The notes: a model not told the origin generated them from the sequence alone. Shown: positions 1 to 9,088, numbered from the stretch's first letter. The stretch: 64,000 nucleotides of DNA from Pseudomonas lini (GCF_001042905.1 NZ_JYLB01000009.1:62001-126000); one strand, 5' to 3'. A program made the numbers and translations.

Positions 1-1139
1 GCGGCCAGGTGCTGAGCCTGAATCGCCCATTGGGTTTGCCCGAACTCGACAACCGCTTTATCGCCATCAAGCGTCGGTTTCCGGAAGCGCGGGAGCGAAC
101 TGCCCTCAACCCGGCGTTTCTGGCGTGGCTGGTGTCCCCCGAGCATCGGCTGTTTCATCAGCTCTGGCACGCGTCCCGGGACAAATGGCACAAGCTCTCG
201 GAGAAAAAACGCGAGGCGTTGCGCGGTATCGGCTGGCAACCCGGCCCACGGGACAAGGAGCGTGATGCCCGCGGGCCGCGCAAGGACCGAAACGGTTCGG
301 GCATCGATTTCTTCTTCATGCACCGGCACATGCTCGGCATCGCCCGGTCCATGCAGGATTTGCCCTCATGGCCGGCGTTCCCCTTGCCGCAGCCGGAACT
401 CGAGCGTGATCGCCAGGGCTTCGCGCGTTATTTCGACAATCACGATGGCAATGCCTTGCCGCCGACCTGGTTGACCGAAGGCGACGACGAGTACACCAAG
501 TGGGTCAGTGATATCAAAGCCGCAGAGACCTATCACAGCAACTTCCAGGTCTGGGAGTCGCAATACCGGGATCCGCGTTACCTGTCGAAACTGACCCTCG
601 GCCAGTTCGGCTCGGAGGTCGAGCTGGGCTTGCACGATTGGCTGCACATGCGCTGGGCGTCGGTGGCCCGGGACCCGTCCAACGAGATACCGGTGCCGAT
701 GGCCCGGGATCAGGCCGACTTCGCGGCACGCTGGTATGCCCCGGAAAACGATTTTCTCGGCGATCCGTTTTCGTCCCACGTCAACCCGGTGTTCTGGCGT
801 TTTCACGGCTGGATCGACGATCGCATCGAAGACTGGTTCCGCGCCCATGAGCGTTTTCACCCAGGCGAACTGAGCCGCCTGGAGGTCAACGGTGTGCCGT
901 GGTTTGCGCCGGGGCGTTGGGTGGAAGTGGGCGACCCGTGGCTCGGGCCGGACACCCACGGTTGCAGCACGACCCCGGGCCTGCAATCGGGGCGCTCGGT
1001 GGAAATGGACCCCGAAACCATGAAGCTGGCGTTGCGCATTACTTTTGGCGATGAAGACAACATGAGCGAGCTGTTGCGCAAAGTGCCGCGACGGCCTTGG
1101 TATGCGCGGCATTTGAAGGTCAAGGGGTGGTCGGTTTAA
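1..1139 (+). CDS. pvdP: PvdP pyoverdine-maturation tyrosinase, 3' part (cut by window start)
   Basis: This is the C-terminal portion of PvdP, the periplasmic copper tyrosinase that oxidises the tyrosine-derived part of ferribactin to form the mature pyoverdine chromophore. The frame is already open at the window edge and about 377 residues are visible; the family is roughly 540 residues, so the start and signal peptide lie upstream. Histidine clusters expected for a type-3 dicopper site are visible: HQLWH, MHRHM, GLHDWLH and HVNPVFWRFH. The gene converges with opmQ and belongs to the same export and maturation block. Identification rests on the His pattern and on the opmQ-pvdT-pvdR neighbours, which adjoin pvdP in P. 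aeruginosa as well. Confidence 0.9.
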   Translation, partial: GQVLSLNRPLGLPELDNRFIAIKRRFPEARERTALNPAFLAWLVSPEHRLFHQLWHASRDKWHKLSEKKREALRGIGWQPGPRDKERDARGPRKDRNGSGIDFFFMHRHMLGIARSMQDLPSWPAFPLPQPELERDRQGFARYFDNHDGNALPPTWLTEGDDEYTKWVSDIKAAETYHSNFQVWESQYRDPRYLSKLTLGQFGSEVELGLHDWLHMRWASVARDPSNEIPVPMARDQADFAARWYAPENDFLGDPFSSHVNPVFWRFHGWIDDRIEDWFRAHERFHPGELSRLEVNGVPWFAPGRWVEVGDPWLGPDTHGCSTTPGLQSGRSVEMDPETMKLALRITFGDEDNMSELLRKVPRRPWYARHLKVKGWSV

Positions 1140-1162
1140 TCAGGTAAACCGCGTTATCGTTC

Positions 1163-1255
1163 TTCGCGAGCAAGCCCGCTCCCACATTTGATCTCCATCG
1201 AGCACAAGGTTTGTGTACGACGCAGACCTAATGTGGGAGCGGGCTTGCTCGCGAA
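1163..1255. repeat. REPIN (inverted pair of TGTGGGAGCGGGCTTGCTCGCGAA arms is split over 1163-1186 and 1232-1255)
   Basis: Two perfect 24-nt arms in inverted orientation flank a 45-nt spacer. It lies between the convergent 3' ends of pvdP and opmQ, so it may act as a bidirectional terminator or mRNA stabiliser. Confidence 0.9.
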
Positions 1256-1278
1256 GGCGATCTCAAACTCACACTGAG

Positions 1279-2673
1279 CTAGAGCACCTGCCAGCCCCCA
1301 CCCAACGCCTTGTACAGCGCAATACTGGCCTGCAACCGCGACAACCTCAGCTGCACATTCATATCCTGGGCGGCATACAGCGTGCGCTGGGTTTGCAGCA
1401 CCGTGAGCAGGTCTTCGGCGCCGGCCTGGTAGCGACTCTGGGCGATGTCGAAAGCGGTCTGCGCCTGGCTCAGTTCTTCCCCTTGCCACTGACGTTGTTC
1501 GTCCAGCCCACGAATGCTGTTGAGGGCTTTTTCCACATCGGCGAAGCCATTGATGATTGCCCCGCGATAGGTTTCCAGCAGTTCCTGTTGGCGCGCCGTG
1601 GCTTTGTCGCGGGCGGCGCTGAGGCGACCATTGTTGAAGACCGGCGCCACCAGCCCCGAGGACAGGTTGTAAAAAGTCGTGCGCAGCAGATCCGAAGCGA
1701 GGTCGGCGCCGGTGCCCAGGCTGGCGGTGAGTGTCAGGGTGGGCAGCATCGCCGCGCGGGCGACGGTCACATCGGCCTGGGCGGCGGCGAGCTTGGCTTC
1801 GGCGCTGGCGATGTCCGGGCGACGACTCAACAACTCACTGGGCACGCCGCTGGCAATCTCCGGCCAGTGCAATTGATCGAACGGCTGCTCCGTCAGTGTC
1901 AGCGCCTGTACCGGTTGGCCGAGCAGGGTGGCCAGGGTGATCCGCGCTTCCCGGGCCTGTTGCTGCACCAGCGGCAGTTTGCGTTGCTGTTCGGCCACCA
2001 GGCTTTTTTGCTGAGCCAGTTCCAGTGCGGTGGCGCTGCCGGCGTCGTAGCGGGTCTGCACTAATCGCAGCACGCTTTGGGCGTTGGCCAGGTTCAGCTC
2101 GGCGATCCGTTGCTGTTCACGCAACGACAAAGCCTGGGTGTAGCTGTTGGCCACGCCGCTTTGCAAGGTCAGTGCCACGGTGGCCCGGTCGAACTCGCTG
2201 GCCTGCAAGCCGAGCAGGGCACTGTCCCGGGCCGCCCGTTTGCCGCCCCAGAAATCGATTTCGTAACTGGCGCTCAGTTCCGCATCGTAATAGTTCAGCG
2301 AGCGATTATCGGGGCTGACGTCCAGTTGGCTGTAGCCCTTGCCATGCATCAAGCGTTGGCGATTGGCGTTGAGGCCAGCCTTGAGTTCGGGCAGCAGCGG
2401 CGCGCCGGCGATGGTGGCGCTGGCTTGGGCCTGCTGCACCCGAGCGACGGCGGCAGCCAGGTCATGACTGCCCACGCTGGCTTGTTCGATCAGGCGATTC
2501 AGTTGCGGGCTGCCGAACTGCATCCACCATTGCCGATTGCTGTGTGCAGCGGCTGCGGTGTTCGGCGATTGCCAGGCGGCGGGTGGTTGCAAGCCGCTGT
2601 CGGGGCGCGGCGCAGGGTGACTGCAGGCGGCCAGCAACAGGCTGGCGGCCAGAAGGGTCAGGGGCACTTTCAT
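1279..2673 (-). CDS. opmQ: OpmQ outer-membrane channel of the PvdRT-OpmQ pyoverdine exporter
   Basis: This is a 464-residue TolC/NodT-family outer-membrane factor that works with PvdR and PvdT to export or recycle pyoverdine. It has a lipoprotein signal: a short hydrophobic stretch followed by the lipobox LAAC near residue 17. Two long helical repeats with the family motifs LSRRPDI and QAQTAFDIAQSRYQAG are present. I chose the ATG at 2673 because it gives the lipoprotein signal and starts 7 nt after the pvdT stop; an upstream in-frame extension would overlap pvdT. It is the last gene of a pvdR-pvdT-opmQ operon. Other outer-membrane factors look similar, and the name depends on the locus. Confidence 0.9.
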   Translation of the reverse strand: MKVPLTLLAASLLLAACSHPAPRPDSGLQPPAAWQSPNTAAAAHSNRQWWMQFGSPQLNRLIEQASVGSHDLAAAVARVQQAQASATIAGAPLLPELKAGLNANRQRLMHGKGYSQLDVSPDNRSLNYYDAELSASYEIDFWGGKRAARDSALLGLQASEFDRATVALTLQSGVANSYTQALSLREQQRIAELNLANAQSVLRLVQTRYDAGSATALELAQQKSLVAEQQRKLPLVQQQAREARITLATLLGQPVQALTLTEQPFDQLHWPEIASGVPSELLSRRPDIASAEAKLAAAQADVTVARAAMLPTLTLTASLGTGADLASDLLRTTFYNLSSGLVAPVFNNGRLSAARDKATARQQELLETYRGAIINGFADVEKALNSIRGLDEQRQWQGEELSQAQTAFDIAQSRYQAGAEDLLTVLQTQRTLYAAQDMNVQLRLSRLQASIALYKALGGGWQVL

Positions 2674-2680
2674 AGGTCGA

Positions 2681-4654
2681 TCATTCACTGGTAAGGGCCG
2701 TGACCGGATCGAGCCGGGCAGCCTTGCGGGCAGGCATGAAACCGAAGATGACGCCGGTGACCAGGGCGCAGCCGAAGGCGCCGAGCACGGCGAACAACTG
2801 GAACGCGACCGCGACATTGCTCAGCAGCAACACGCCACCGACCAGCAGCGCCAGGCCGATCCCGGCGACACCGCCGACCACCGAGAGCATCACCGCCTCG
2901 GTGAGAAACTGGCGCAGGATGTCGCGCTGACGGGCACCGGTGGCCATGCGAATACCGATTTCCCGGGTGCGTTCGCGCACGGTCATCAGCATGATGTTCA
3001 TGACGCCGATGCCGCCGACCAGCAACGAAATCGCCGCAATCGAACCGAGCATCAATGACAGCGTGCCCTGGGTGCGGGCCTCGGCCTGAATCATGGCGGC
3101 GTTGTTGGTCAGTTCGAAATCGCGCTTGCCCTTGTGCTCGCGCAGCATCGTTTGTTCGATCGCTTGCTCGGCTTCCTTGACCTTGCGCGCATCCTTGGCG
3201 GCGATCACCACATACTCAGGGTTGCGACTGCCAAACAGACGCACGCTGGCGGCCGAGTAGGGCACGGCGATGCGGTTATCGCTGTCGGAGTCGCCGGAAC
3301 TGGAACCTTTCTCGGCCAGCACGCCGAGCACCTGAAACGGCACGTTTTCGATCAGGATGTACTGGCCGATCGGGTCGGCCAGGTCTTTGAACAGCTTCTC
3401 CCGGACCTTGTGGCCGATCACCGCGACCGCGGCGGCACTGTCTTCATCGGCCTGGGTGAAATAGCTGCCTTGAACCACCGGCCAATTGAAAATGCTCGGG
3501 AAGTTGGTGTCGTTGCCGCCCACATAAGCGGTGTGATCGGCGTTGCCGAATCGCACGCCGGCCGTCGAGCCGTTGACCGGCATGATCCGCTGCACCTGGG
3601 GCAGGTTGGCGAGCGCGGCGACGTCGTTGAGGGTAATGATCCCGGGCGGCGTACGTGGATTGGGCGCAGCGCCGCTGAGGTAAATGATGTTGGAACCGAA
3701 GGCGCCCATCTGCGCCATCACCTGCCGCTTGCTGCCTTCGCCCACCGCCAGCATCACCACCACCGACGCGACGCCAATGACAATCCCGAGCAGCGTCAGG
3801 GCGGTACGAAAGCGGTTGATCCACATCACGCGCCACGCCGCCTGAACCGCGTCCACCAGTTCGCCTTTCCAGGCGCCATTGGGCTCGCTGCCGGCGCTCA
3901 GGCGCTGGCGCAGGTCCACGGCTTGCAGCGCGCCGGGAGGGGCCGAGCGCGGGGCACCCGAGGGATGTGTGGCAGTGTCGCTGATGATCAGGCCGTCGCG
4001 GATTTCGATGACCCGGTTGGCACGCTTGGCCACTTCGCGGTCATGGGTGATCAGGATCACCACGTGCCCTTGACTGGCCAGTTCATCGAGCAGGGTCATG
4101 ACTTCGGCGCCGCTGTGGCTGTCGAGGGCGCCGGTGGGTTCGTCGGCGAGGATGATGTGGCCGCCGTTCATCAAGGCGCGGGCGATCGATACCCGTTGCT
4201 GTTGACCGCCGGAGAGCTGATGCGGACGGTTGCCGGTGCGCGAGCCCAGGCCGAGGCGCTCGAGCAGCACCGCTGCGCGGGCATGGCGTTCGTCCGCCGG
4301 AGTGCCGGCATAAATGGCTGGCATCTCGACGTTTTCCTGGGCCGATCCGGACGGGATCAGGTGGTAACCCTGAAACACGAAGCCGAAGGCCTCGCGCCGT
4401 AACCACGCCAGTTCGTCACTGCCCAGGCCCGCGACGTTTTCCCCGGCGAACAAGTAGTCGCCGCTGGTAGGGCGGTCGAGGCAGCCGAGGATGTTCATCA
4501 GCGTCGATTTGCCGGAACCGGAGGCGCCGACGATGGCGACAAATTCGCCAGCGTGGATCGACAGGTCGATGCCGCGCAGTACTTCCACCAAGGGGCTGTC
4601 ACCACCGCCGTAGGCTTTGCGGATCTGTCGCAGGTCAATCAGGGGCGTTTGCAT
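2681..4654 (-). CDS. pvdT: PvdT MacB-like ABC exporter (ATPase fused to permease)
   Basis: This 657-residue inner-membrane ABC protein has an N-terminal ATPase and a MacB-type permease. The Walker A motif GASGSGKST is at residues 43-51, a Q-loop Gln at about 95, the signature LSGGQ at 147-151 and Walker B ILADE at 168-172. A first membrane helix lies near 283-307, followed by a large periplasmic domain and three C-terminal helices. Such proteins use ATP to drive a periplasmic fusion protein and an outer-membrane channel, here for pyoverdine. The start codon abuts the pvdR stop with no gap, which implies translational coupling. Confidence 0.93.
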   Translation of the reverse strand: MQTPLIDLRQIRKAYGGGDSPLVEVLRGIDLSIHAGEFVAIVGASGSGKSTLMNILGCLDRPTSGDYLFAGENVAGLGSDELAWLRREAFGFVFQGYHLIPSGSAQENVEMPAIYAGTPADERHARAAVLLERLGLGSRTGNRPHQLSGGQQQRVSIARALMNGGHIILADEPTGALDSHSGAEVMTLLDELASQGHVVILITHDREVAKRANRVIEIRDGLIISDTATHPSGAPRSAPPGALQAVDLRQRLSAGSEPNGAWKGELVDAVQAAWRVMWINRFRTALTLLGIVIGVASVVVMLAVGEGSKRQVMAQMGAFGSNIIYLSGAAPNPRTPPGIITLNDVAALANLPQVQRIMPVNGSTAGVRFGNADHTAYVGGNDTNFPSIFNWPVVQGSYFTQADEDSAAAVAVIGHKVREKLFKDLADPIGQYILIENVPFQVLGVLAEKGSSSGDSDSDNRIAVPYSAASVRLFGSRNPEYVVIAAKDARKVKEAEQAIEQTMLREHKGKRDFELTNNAAMIQAEARTQGTLSLMLGSIAAISLLVGGIGVMNIMLMTVRERTREIGIRMATGARQRDILRQFLTEAVMLSVVGGVAGIGLALLVGGVLLLSNVAVAFQLFAVLGAFGCALVTGVIFGFMPARKAARLDPVTALTSE

Positions 4655-5815
4655 TCAGCCTCCGCTGCCGGTGAGCGGAGCGCTCAGCACGTGATCGCCT
4701 TCCGCCAACCCGTCGAGAATCTGCGTGCGCAGCCGGTCGCTGATCCCGGTGCGAACCTCGCGGCGTTGAACCTCGCCGTTGGCTGCCACCACTTGCGCCA
4801 CTTGGCGATCCGCGGCGGTGCCGTTTTGCAGGGCTGCGGTAGGCACCGTCAGCACGTTCTGCGCTTGCCGGGCGACGAAAAATACCTGGGCGGTCATGTC
4901 CGTCATCAAGGCGTTGTCGGCGTTGTCGACATCCAGCAACACGGTGTAGAGCACCACTCGTTCACTGCCACTGCGACCGCTGGTGGGGCTGCCCTGCGTC
5001 TGTTCGAGCGGGCGCGGTGGCACTGGCAAAATCTGCCGCACGGTGCTGCTCCAGCGTCGGCTGCCACCGCTGAGCGTGGTGAACCAGGCGGTCATGCCGG
5101 GTTTGACCTGACCGATATCGGCCTCCGAAACTTCGGCCCATACGGTCATCGGTGACAACCGGGCAATGCGCAATATCAGCGGCGTCTGTTGTTGGGCGTT
5201 GAGCGTCTGGCCTTCCCGGGCGCCGACGGCGACCACCGTGCCGGACATCGGCGCGTAGATCCGTGTGTAACCCAGCTCCGCTTCGTCGCTGCGCAAACTG
5301 GCCTGGGCTTGACGAATCTGCGCCTGGAACCTGTCGATGCGCGCCTGGGTCGCCCGCACTTCGGCGCGGGCGGTCTGCACATCTTCTTCGCGGGTGGCGC
5401 CGCCGGCCTTGAGGTTCTGCTGACGCTGGTATTTTTGCTGCGCCAGGTCGTGCTGGGCGCGCTGCTCTTGCAACTGGGCCTTGAGGTTGTCGATGGAAAA
5501 ACGTCCAGCGTCGAGTTTGGCTTTCTGGGTCGAGGGATCGATCTCCACCAGCAATTGGCCTTCCTTGACCTGATCGCCGGCCTCGACATGAATCTTCTGG
5601 ATCTGCCCGGATGCCTGGGCGCCAACGTCGACGTAACGTCGCGGTTGTAGGGTGCCGAGGGCGGTCACGCTGTTTTCGATATCAGCGCGGGTCACGGCGG
5701 CGGTGGCAAGTTTCTCACGCCCCGGCGGGATCACTTGCCAGGCGGCCAGGGCCACGGCGGGGATCAGGCACAGGGCGACAAACAGGGCGCGTCGGGTGGG
5801 GCGGGGACGTTTCAT
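4655..5815 (-). CDS. pvdR: PvdR periplasmic adaptor of the pyoverdine exporter
   Basis: This 386-residue MacA-type membrane fusion protein links PvdT in the inner membrane to OpmQ in the outer membrane. It has an N-terminal membrane anchor (about residues 9-27), a biotinyl-lipoyl half motif near VDVGAQASGQIQKIHVEAG, a coiled-coil hairpin rich in Gln and Ala (about 110-180), and the returning lipoyl half YTRIYAPMSGTVVAVGAREG. It is first in the pvdRT-opmQ operon and is preceded on its own strand by an exact PvdS-type box at 5924-5947. Confidence 0.93.
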   Translation of the reverse strand: MKRPRPTRRALFVALCLIPAVALAAWQVIPPGREKLATAAVTRADIENSVTALGTLQPRRYVDVGAQASGQIQKIHVEAGDQVKEGQLLVEIDPSTQKAKLDAGRFSIDNLKAQLQEQRAQHDLAQQKYQRQQNLKAGGATREEDVQTARAEVRATQARIDRFQAQIRQAQASLRSDEAELGYTRIYAPMSGTVVAVGAREGQTLNAQQQTPLILRIARLSPMTVWAEVSEADIGQVKPGMTAWFTTLSGGSRRWSSTVRQILPVPPRPLEQTQGSPTSGRSGSERVVLYTVLLDVDNADNALMTDMTAQVFFVARQAQNVLTVPTAALQNGTAADRQVAQVVAANGEVQRREVRTGISDRLRTQILDGLAEGDHVLSAPLTGSGG

Positions 5816-5923
5816 GCGGGGTTCCAGCCGGAGAAAATCGGCCCGTCGCTCGGCGAGCGCGGCGGTGACCGGCGCCGCTGAACGCTGTCGGTGGACCGAC
5901 AGACACGGGAAGCTGTCCTGTAA

Positions 5924-5947
5924 ACGAGAACCCCGGAGCAGAATTTA
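5924..5947 (-). promoter_or_regulatory. PvdS (iron-starvation sigma) box upstream of pvdR
   Basis: On the minus strand the sequence reads TAAAT, 16 nt, CGT, an exact match to the iron-starvation box recognised by the ECF sigma factor PvdS. It lies about 110 nt upstream of the pvdR start and points toward it. Confidence 0.85.
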
Positions 5948-6024
5948 AGCCTTGATACATAGGGTTACAGGACGGCAAATGAGGTTATTTCTCAGGCAAA
6001 TGGATCCAGTGCTTTAAATCTATA

Positions 6025-6043
6025 TGAGAATTACTATAAATTA
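6025..6043 (+). promoter_or_regulatory. Fur-box-like site upstream of fpvI
   Basis: The A+T-rich 19-mer TGAGAATTACTATAAATTA resembles the GATAAT/ATTATC Fur operator and lies about 85 nt upstream of the fpvI start. Iron-repressed control of fpvI by Fur is known in P. aeruginosa. The match is by eye and imperfect. Confidence 0.6.
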
Positions 6044-6128
6044 CGCCCCTTGCGCGCTGCCATCATCGTGCCGCCATCTCTTTATGGCGCACTCTTTATG
6101 GCACAGATTGGCCCAAGAACCGGGAGTC

Positions 6129-6611
6129 ATGTTGGAAAACTACTATCGCGAGCTGGTGTGTTTCCTGAACGCCAAGCTAGGCAACCGTCAGGTGGCCGAA
6201 GATGTGGTGCATGACGCTTATCTGCGGGTGCTGGAGCGTTCCAGTGACACGCCGATCGAACAACCCCGGGCGTTTCTTTATCGCACCGCGCTCAATCTGG
6301 TTATCGATGACCACCGACGCAATGCCTTGCGGCAGGTCGAATCCCTGGACGTGCTCGACAGCGAAGAGCGCTATTTCACGCCATCCCCTCACAACAGCCT
6401 CGATCACGGCCAGCGTCTGGACATGCTCCAGCGCGCCCTGGCGGAGTTGCCAAGGTTGTGTCGCGAGAGTTTTCTTTTGCGCAAGATCGATGGCTTGTCG
6501 CACCCGGAAATCGCCGAGCAGTTGGGTATTTCCCGGGCGCTGGTGGAAAAGCACATCGTCAATGCCATGAAGCATTGCCGGGTGCGAATGCGTCAGTGGG
6601 ATGCTCCCTGA
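6129..6611 (+). CDS. fpvI: FpvI-like ECF sigma factor (iron-starvation type)
   Basis: This 160-residue ECF sigma-70 factor has region 2 at about residues 5-70 (YYRELVCFLNAKLGNRQVAEDVVHDAYLRV split around the helix turn) and region 4 at about 100-155 (LSHPEIAEQLGISRALVEKH). In P. aeruginosa FpvI drives the pyoverdine receptor gene fpvA when the receptor is engaged. I chose the ATG at 6129 because it gives the usual FpvI length; an in-frame ATG at 6084 or 6024 would overlap the Fur-like site or add residues without homology. The position between pvdR and pvdA matches the P. aeruginosa order, but the anti-sigma gene fpvR is not next to it here. Confidence 0.85.
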   Translation: MLENYYRELVCFLNAKLGNRQVAEDVVHDAYLRVLERSSDTPIEQPRAFLYRTALNLVIDDHRRNALRQVESLDVLDSEERYFTPSPHNSLDHGQRLDMLQRALAELPRLCRESFLLRKIDGLSHPEIAEQLGISRALVEKHIVNAMKHCRVRMRQWDAP

Positions 6612-6618
6612 TCGACCT

Positions 6619-6773
6619 AGGCACAATGCCAGCCAGTTAAGCCGCGGAACCTGTGGGAGCGGGCTTGCTCGCGAAAGCGGTGTGTCAGGCGACATCAATG
6701 TTTACTGTGCCGCCGTCTTCGCGAGCAAGCCCGCTCCCACAGGAATTTCGCTTAACTGACTGGCATTGCGCCT
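6619..6773. repeat. REPIN with extra outer inverted repeat
   Basis: A REPIN pair (6651-6742) of the GGGAGCGGGCTTGCTCGCGA type is enclosed by an outer inverted repeat, AATGCCAGCCAGTTAAGC at 6625-6642 and its near-perfect complement at 6750-6767. A second copy of this larger unit lies at 18992-19098. Confidence 0.85.
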
Positions 6774-6782
6774 AAGGGGCGT

Positions 6783-6806
6783 TAAATTTTTTTTCATTGT
6801 CCTCGT
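6783..6806 (+). promoter_or_regulatory. PvdS (iron-starvation sigma) box upstream of pvdA
   Basis: TAAAT at 6783-6787, then 16 nt, then CGT at 6804-6806 match the PvdS-dependent promoter box exactly. It lies about 95 nt upstream of the pvdA start, as expected for the ornithine hydroxylase gene. Confidence 0.9.
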
Positions 6807-6901
6807 TCCTATTCAACAGACGATCTGCTGCCGCACAAGGCCGGTCAGGTCACCCAGGCTTTATCCCCGCTGGTCCGGGGTTCATCCAGAGGACACTGGA
6901 A

Positions 6902-8239
6902 ATGACACAGGCAATTGCATCGCCCATCGTTCACGACCTGATCGGCGTCGGTTTCGGCCCTTCGAACCTGGCTCTGGCCATCGCCCTGCAAGAGCGCGGG
7001 CCGAGCCAGGGCGAGCTGGATGTGCTGTTTCTCGACAAGCAGGCGGACTACCGCTGGCACGGCAACACCCTGGTCACCCAGAGCGAACTGCAGATTTCCT
7101 TTCTCAAGGATCTGGTGACGCTGCGTAACCCGACCAGCCCATATTCCTTCGTCAATTACCTCAAGCACCACGGTCGTCTGGTGGACTTCATCAACCTCGG
7201 CACCTTCTATCCGTGCCGCATGGAGTACAACGACTACCTGCGCTGGGTCGCCGGGCAATTTACCGAGCAGAGCCGCTACGGCGAGGAAGTGTTGGCCATC
7301 GAACCGGTGCTGCACCAGCAGCAGGTCGAGGCACTGCGGGTGATTTCGCGTGATACGCAAGGCCAGCAGCATGTGCGCACCACCCGTTCGGTAGTGGTCA
7401 GCGCCGGCGGTACACCGCGCATTCCCGAAGCGTTCAAGGCACTCAAGGATGACGGCCGGGTGTTCCACCACTCCCAGTATCTGGAGCGCATGGCCAAGCA
7501 GCCGTGCGTGAACAACCAACCGATGAGCATTGCGATCATCGGCGGCGGGCAGAGCGCGGCGGAAGCCTTCATCGACCTGAACGACAGCTTCCCGTCGGTG
7601 CAGGTGGACATGATCTTGCGTGGCTCGGCCCTGAAGCCGGCCGATGACAGCCCTTTCGTCAACGAAGTGTTCTCGCCGGAGTTCACCGACCTGGTGTTCC
7701 AACAGGCCAGCAGCGAACGCGAGCGCCTGGTCAACGAGTACCACAACACCAACTATTCAGTGGTGGACATCGACCTGATCGAGCGCATCTACGGCATCTT
7801 CTATCGCCAGAAGGTCTCGGGCATCGCACGTCATGCGTTCCGTACCCTGACCACGGTCGAGAAAGCCACCGCCACCGAGCGCGGCATTGAGCTGGCGGTG
7901 CGCAACAACGCCACCGGTGAAGTCACGGTTCGCCATTACGACGCCGTGGTGCTGGCCACCGGTTACGAGCGCCAGATGCACCGCAAACTGCTGGCGCCGC
8001 TGGAACAGTACCTGGGTGATTTCGAGGTTGATCGCAACTACAAACTGATCACCGACGAGCGCTGCAAGGCCGGCATCTATATGCAGGGCTTCTGCCAGGC
8101 CAGCCACGGCTTGAGCGACACCTTGCTGTCGATCCTGCCGATCCGCGCCGATGAAATCGCCGGCTCGCTGTATGACCATGGCAAGTCGCGTGGGCATGGC
8201 CGGTCGGTGATGGATTTGTTGTTGGCGACTGCCAGCTAA
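6902..8239 (+). CDS. pvdA: PvdA L-ornithine N5-monooxygenase
   Basis: PvdA is a flavin monooxygenase that uses FAD, NADPH and O2 to hydroxylate the side-chain nitrogen of L-ornithine, which supplies the hydroxamate ligands of pyoverdine. The 445-residue length fits (P. aeruginosa PvdA is about 443). The FAD motif GVGFGPSN is at residues 15-22, the NADPH motif IIGGGQSAAE at about 212-221, and a C-terminal ATGYER motif is present. I chose the ATG at 6902 because it follows AGAGGA and the PvdS box; an upstream GTG at 6797 falls in the promoter region. Downstream there is only a REPIN, so pvdA appears monocistronic. Confidence 0.97.
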   Translation: MTQAIASPIVHDLIGVGFGPSNLALAIALQERGPSQGELDVLFLDKQADYRWHGNTLVTQSELQISFLKDLVTLRNPTSPYSFVNYLKHHGRLVDFINLGTFYPCRMEYNDYLRWVAGQFTEQSRYGEEVLAIEPVLHQQQVEALRVISRDTQGQQHVRTTRSVVVSAGGTPRIPEAFKALKDDGRVFHHSQYLERMAKQPCVNNQPMSIAIIGGGQSAAEAFIDLNDSFPSVQVDMILRGSALKPADDSPFVNEVFSPEFTDLVFQQASSERERLVNEYHNTNYSVVDIDLIERIYGIFYRQKVSGIARHAFRTLTTVEKATATERGIELAVRNNATGEVTVRHYDAVVLATGYERQMHRKLLAPLEQYLGDFEVDRNYKLITDERCKAGIYMQGFCQASHGLSDTLLSILPIRADEIAGSLYDHGKSRGHGRSVMDLLLATAS

Positions 8240-8262
8240 ATCTTCGGCGCCTGCCAGGCCGC

Positions 8263-8354
8263 TATCGCGGGCAAGCCCGCTCCCACAGTTTGATCTTCAG
8301 TCACCAAATCTGTGTTCATTGAAGATCCCTGTGGGAGCGGGCTTGCCCGCGATA
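8263..8354. repeat. REPIN (GGGAGCGGGCTTGCCCGCGA type)
   Basis: Two perfect 26-nt inverted arms (8263-8288 and 8329-8354) enclose a 40-nt spacer. It lies just after pvdA. The spacer resembles those of the elements at 18323, 32401 and 32535 (TGTGTTCAyTGAAGATC). Confidence 0.9.
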
Positions 8355-8480
8355 GGCCCTCAAAAGCACCACACATCCAGAATCATGAACCCTCCTGAAG
8401 AATCCCGCGCTGCAACGGCGCGGTGAATCCCGACCCGTTCCCGGAGAACCACGTCCTGAAGGGATAAGTGACACAGTTTT

Positions 8481-8494
8481 TAGGAAAGTTCCTA
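8481..8494. promoter_or_regulatory. Palindrome TAGGAA-AG-TTCCTA upstream of the receiver gene
   Basis: A perfect 6-bp inverted repeat with a 2-nt centre sits 69 nt upstream of the start at 8563. Its form recalls RcsB/BvgA-type response-regulator operators. It is a candidate binding site for the LuxR-type regulator encoded at 9089-9709; this is inference. Confidence 0.4.
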
Positions 8495-8562
8495 CAGAAC
8501 GCTTCATGGGTCTTGCGTAGTCTTGCCGCCTCACTCATCAGGCATTGACCTGGAGGCACGCG

Positions 8563-8934
8563 ATGACCAACAAAACCTTGCGTATCCTGATCGCCGACGA
8601 GCAGCATTTTCACCGGATGAAAACCGAACGGCTGTTCAATCAGCTCGATTACTACCGGGTGGCGCCGGTACAAAGCCTTGCGGAGATGCTGACCTTGGTC
8701 GAGTACGGCTGCGAGCCATTTGATCTGGTCGTCATCAATGCCTCACTGGCGGGTGGGGCATTGGACCTGCCTGGGTTCTTCCTCGATAACTGCCAGGTTC
8801 GTCACACCTTGATCTACGCTTCGGCGCTGCCGGATTTTGCATCAATTCAACGGCTGATGACGCTCATCGATCCGCCTGCGTGTGAAGCTGCACCCTCCTT
8901 GGATCAAGAGCGATATCGGCAACGGATCGGTTGA
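8563..8934 (+). CDS. Stand-alone receiver-like protein without the phospho-acceptor Asp
   Basis: This 123-residue protein has the fold pattern of a CheY-like receiver and no output domain. An acidic pair (ADE, residues 11-13) follows the first strand, but the usual phospho-Asp at the end of strand 3 is Asn59 (DLVVINASL) and no conserved Lys is visible before a Pro near the C terminus. It should therefore not be phosphorylated in the normal way and may act by binding a partner. The start at 8563 follows a strong TGGAGG ribosome site. It lies just upstream of a LuxR-type regulator and a BvgS-like kinase on the same strand, which suggests one module. Confidence 0.7.
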   Translation: MTNKTLRILIADEQHFHRMKTERLFNQLDYYRVAPVQSLAEMLTLVEYGCEPFDLVVINASLAGGALDLPGFFLDNCQVRHTLIYASALPDFASIQRLMTLIDPPACEAAPSLDQERYRQRIG

Positions 8935-9088
8935 TTTTCGGGGTTGCCGTTCGTCGGTACTATCACTTCTGTCAGGTACATTCTTTCTGCCTTCCGTGCA
9001 AAAGTCTTAGCGCAGCCGTTGCGTCCGGTTCGTCGTTATCCGGCGTGCATTGGTGCGCAATCGTCAGGTCTTTGCACAGGGAATTAAC

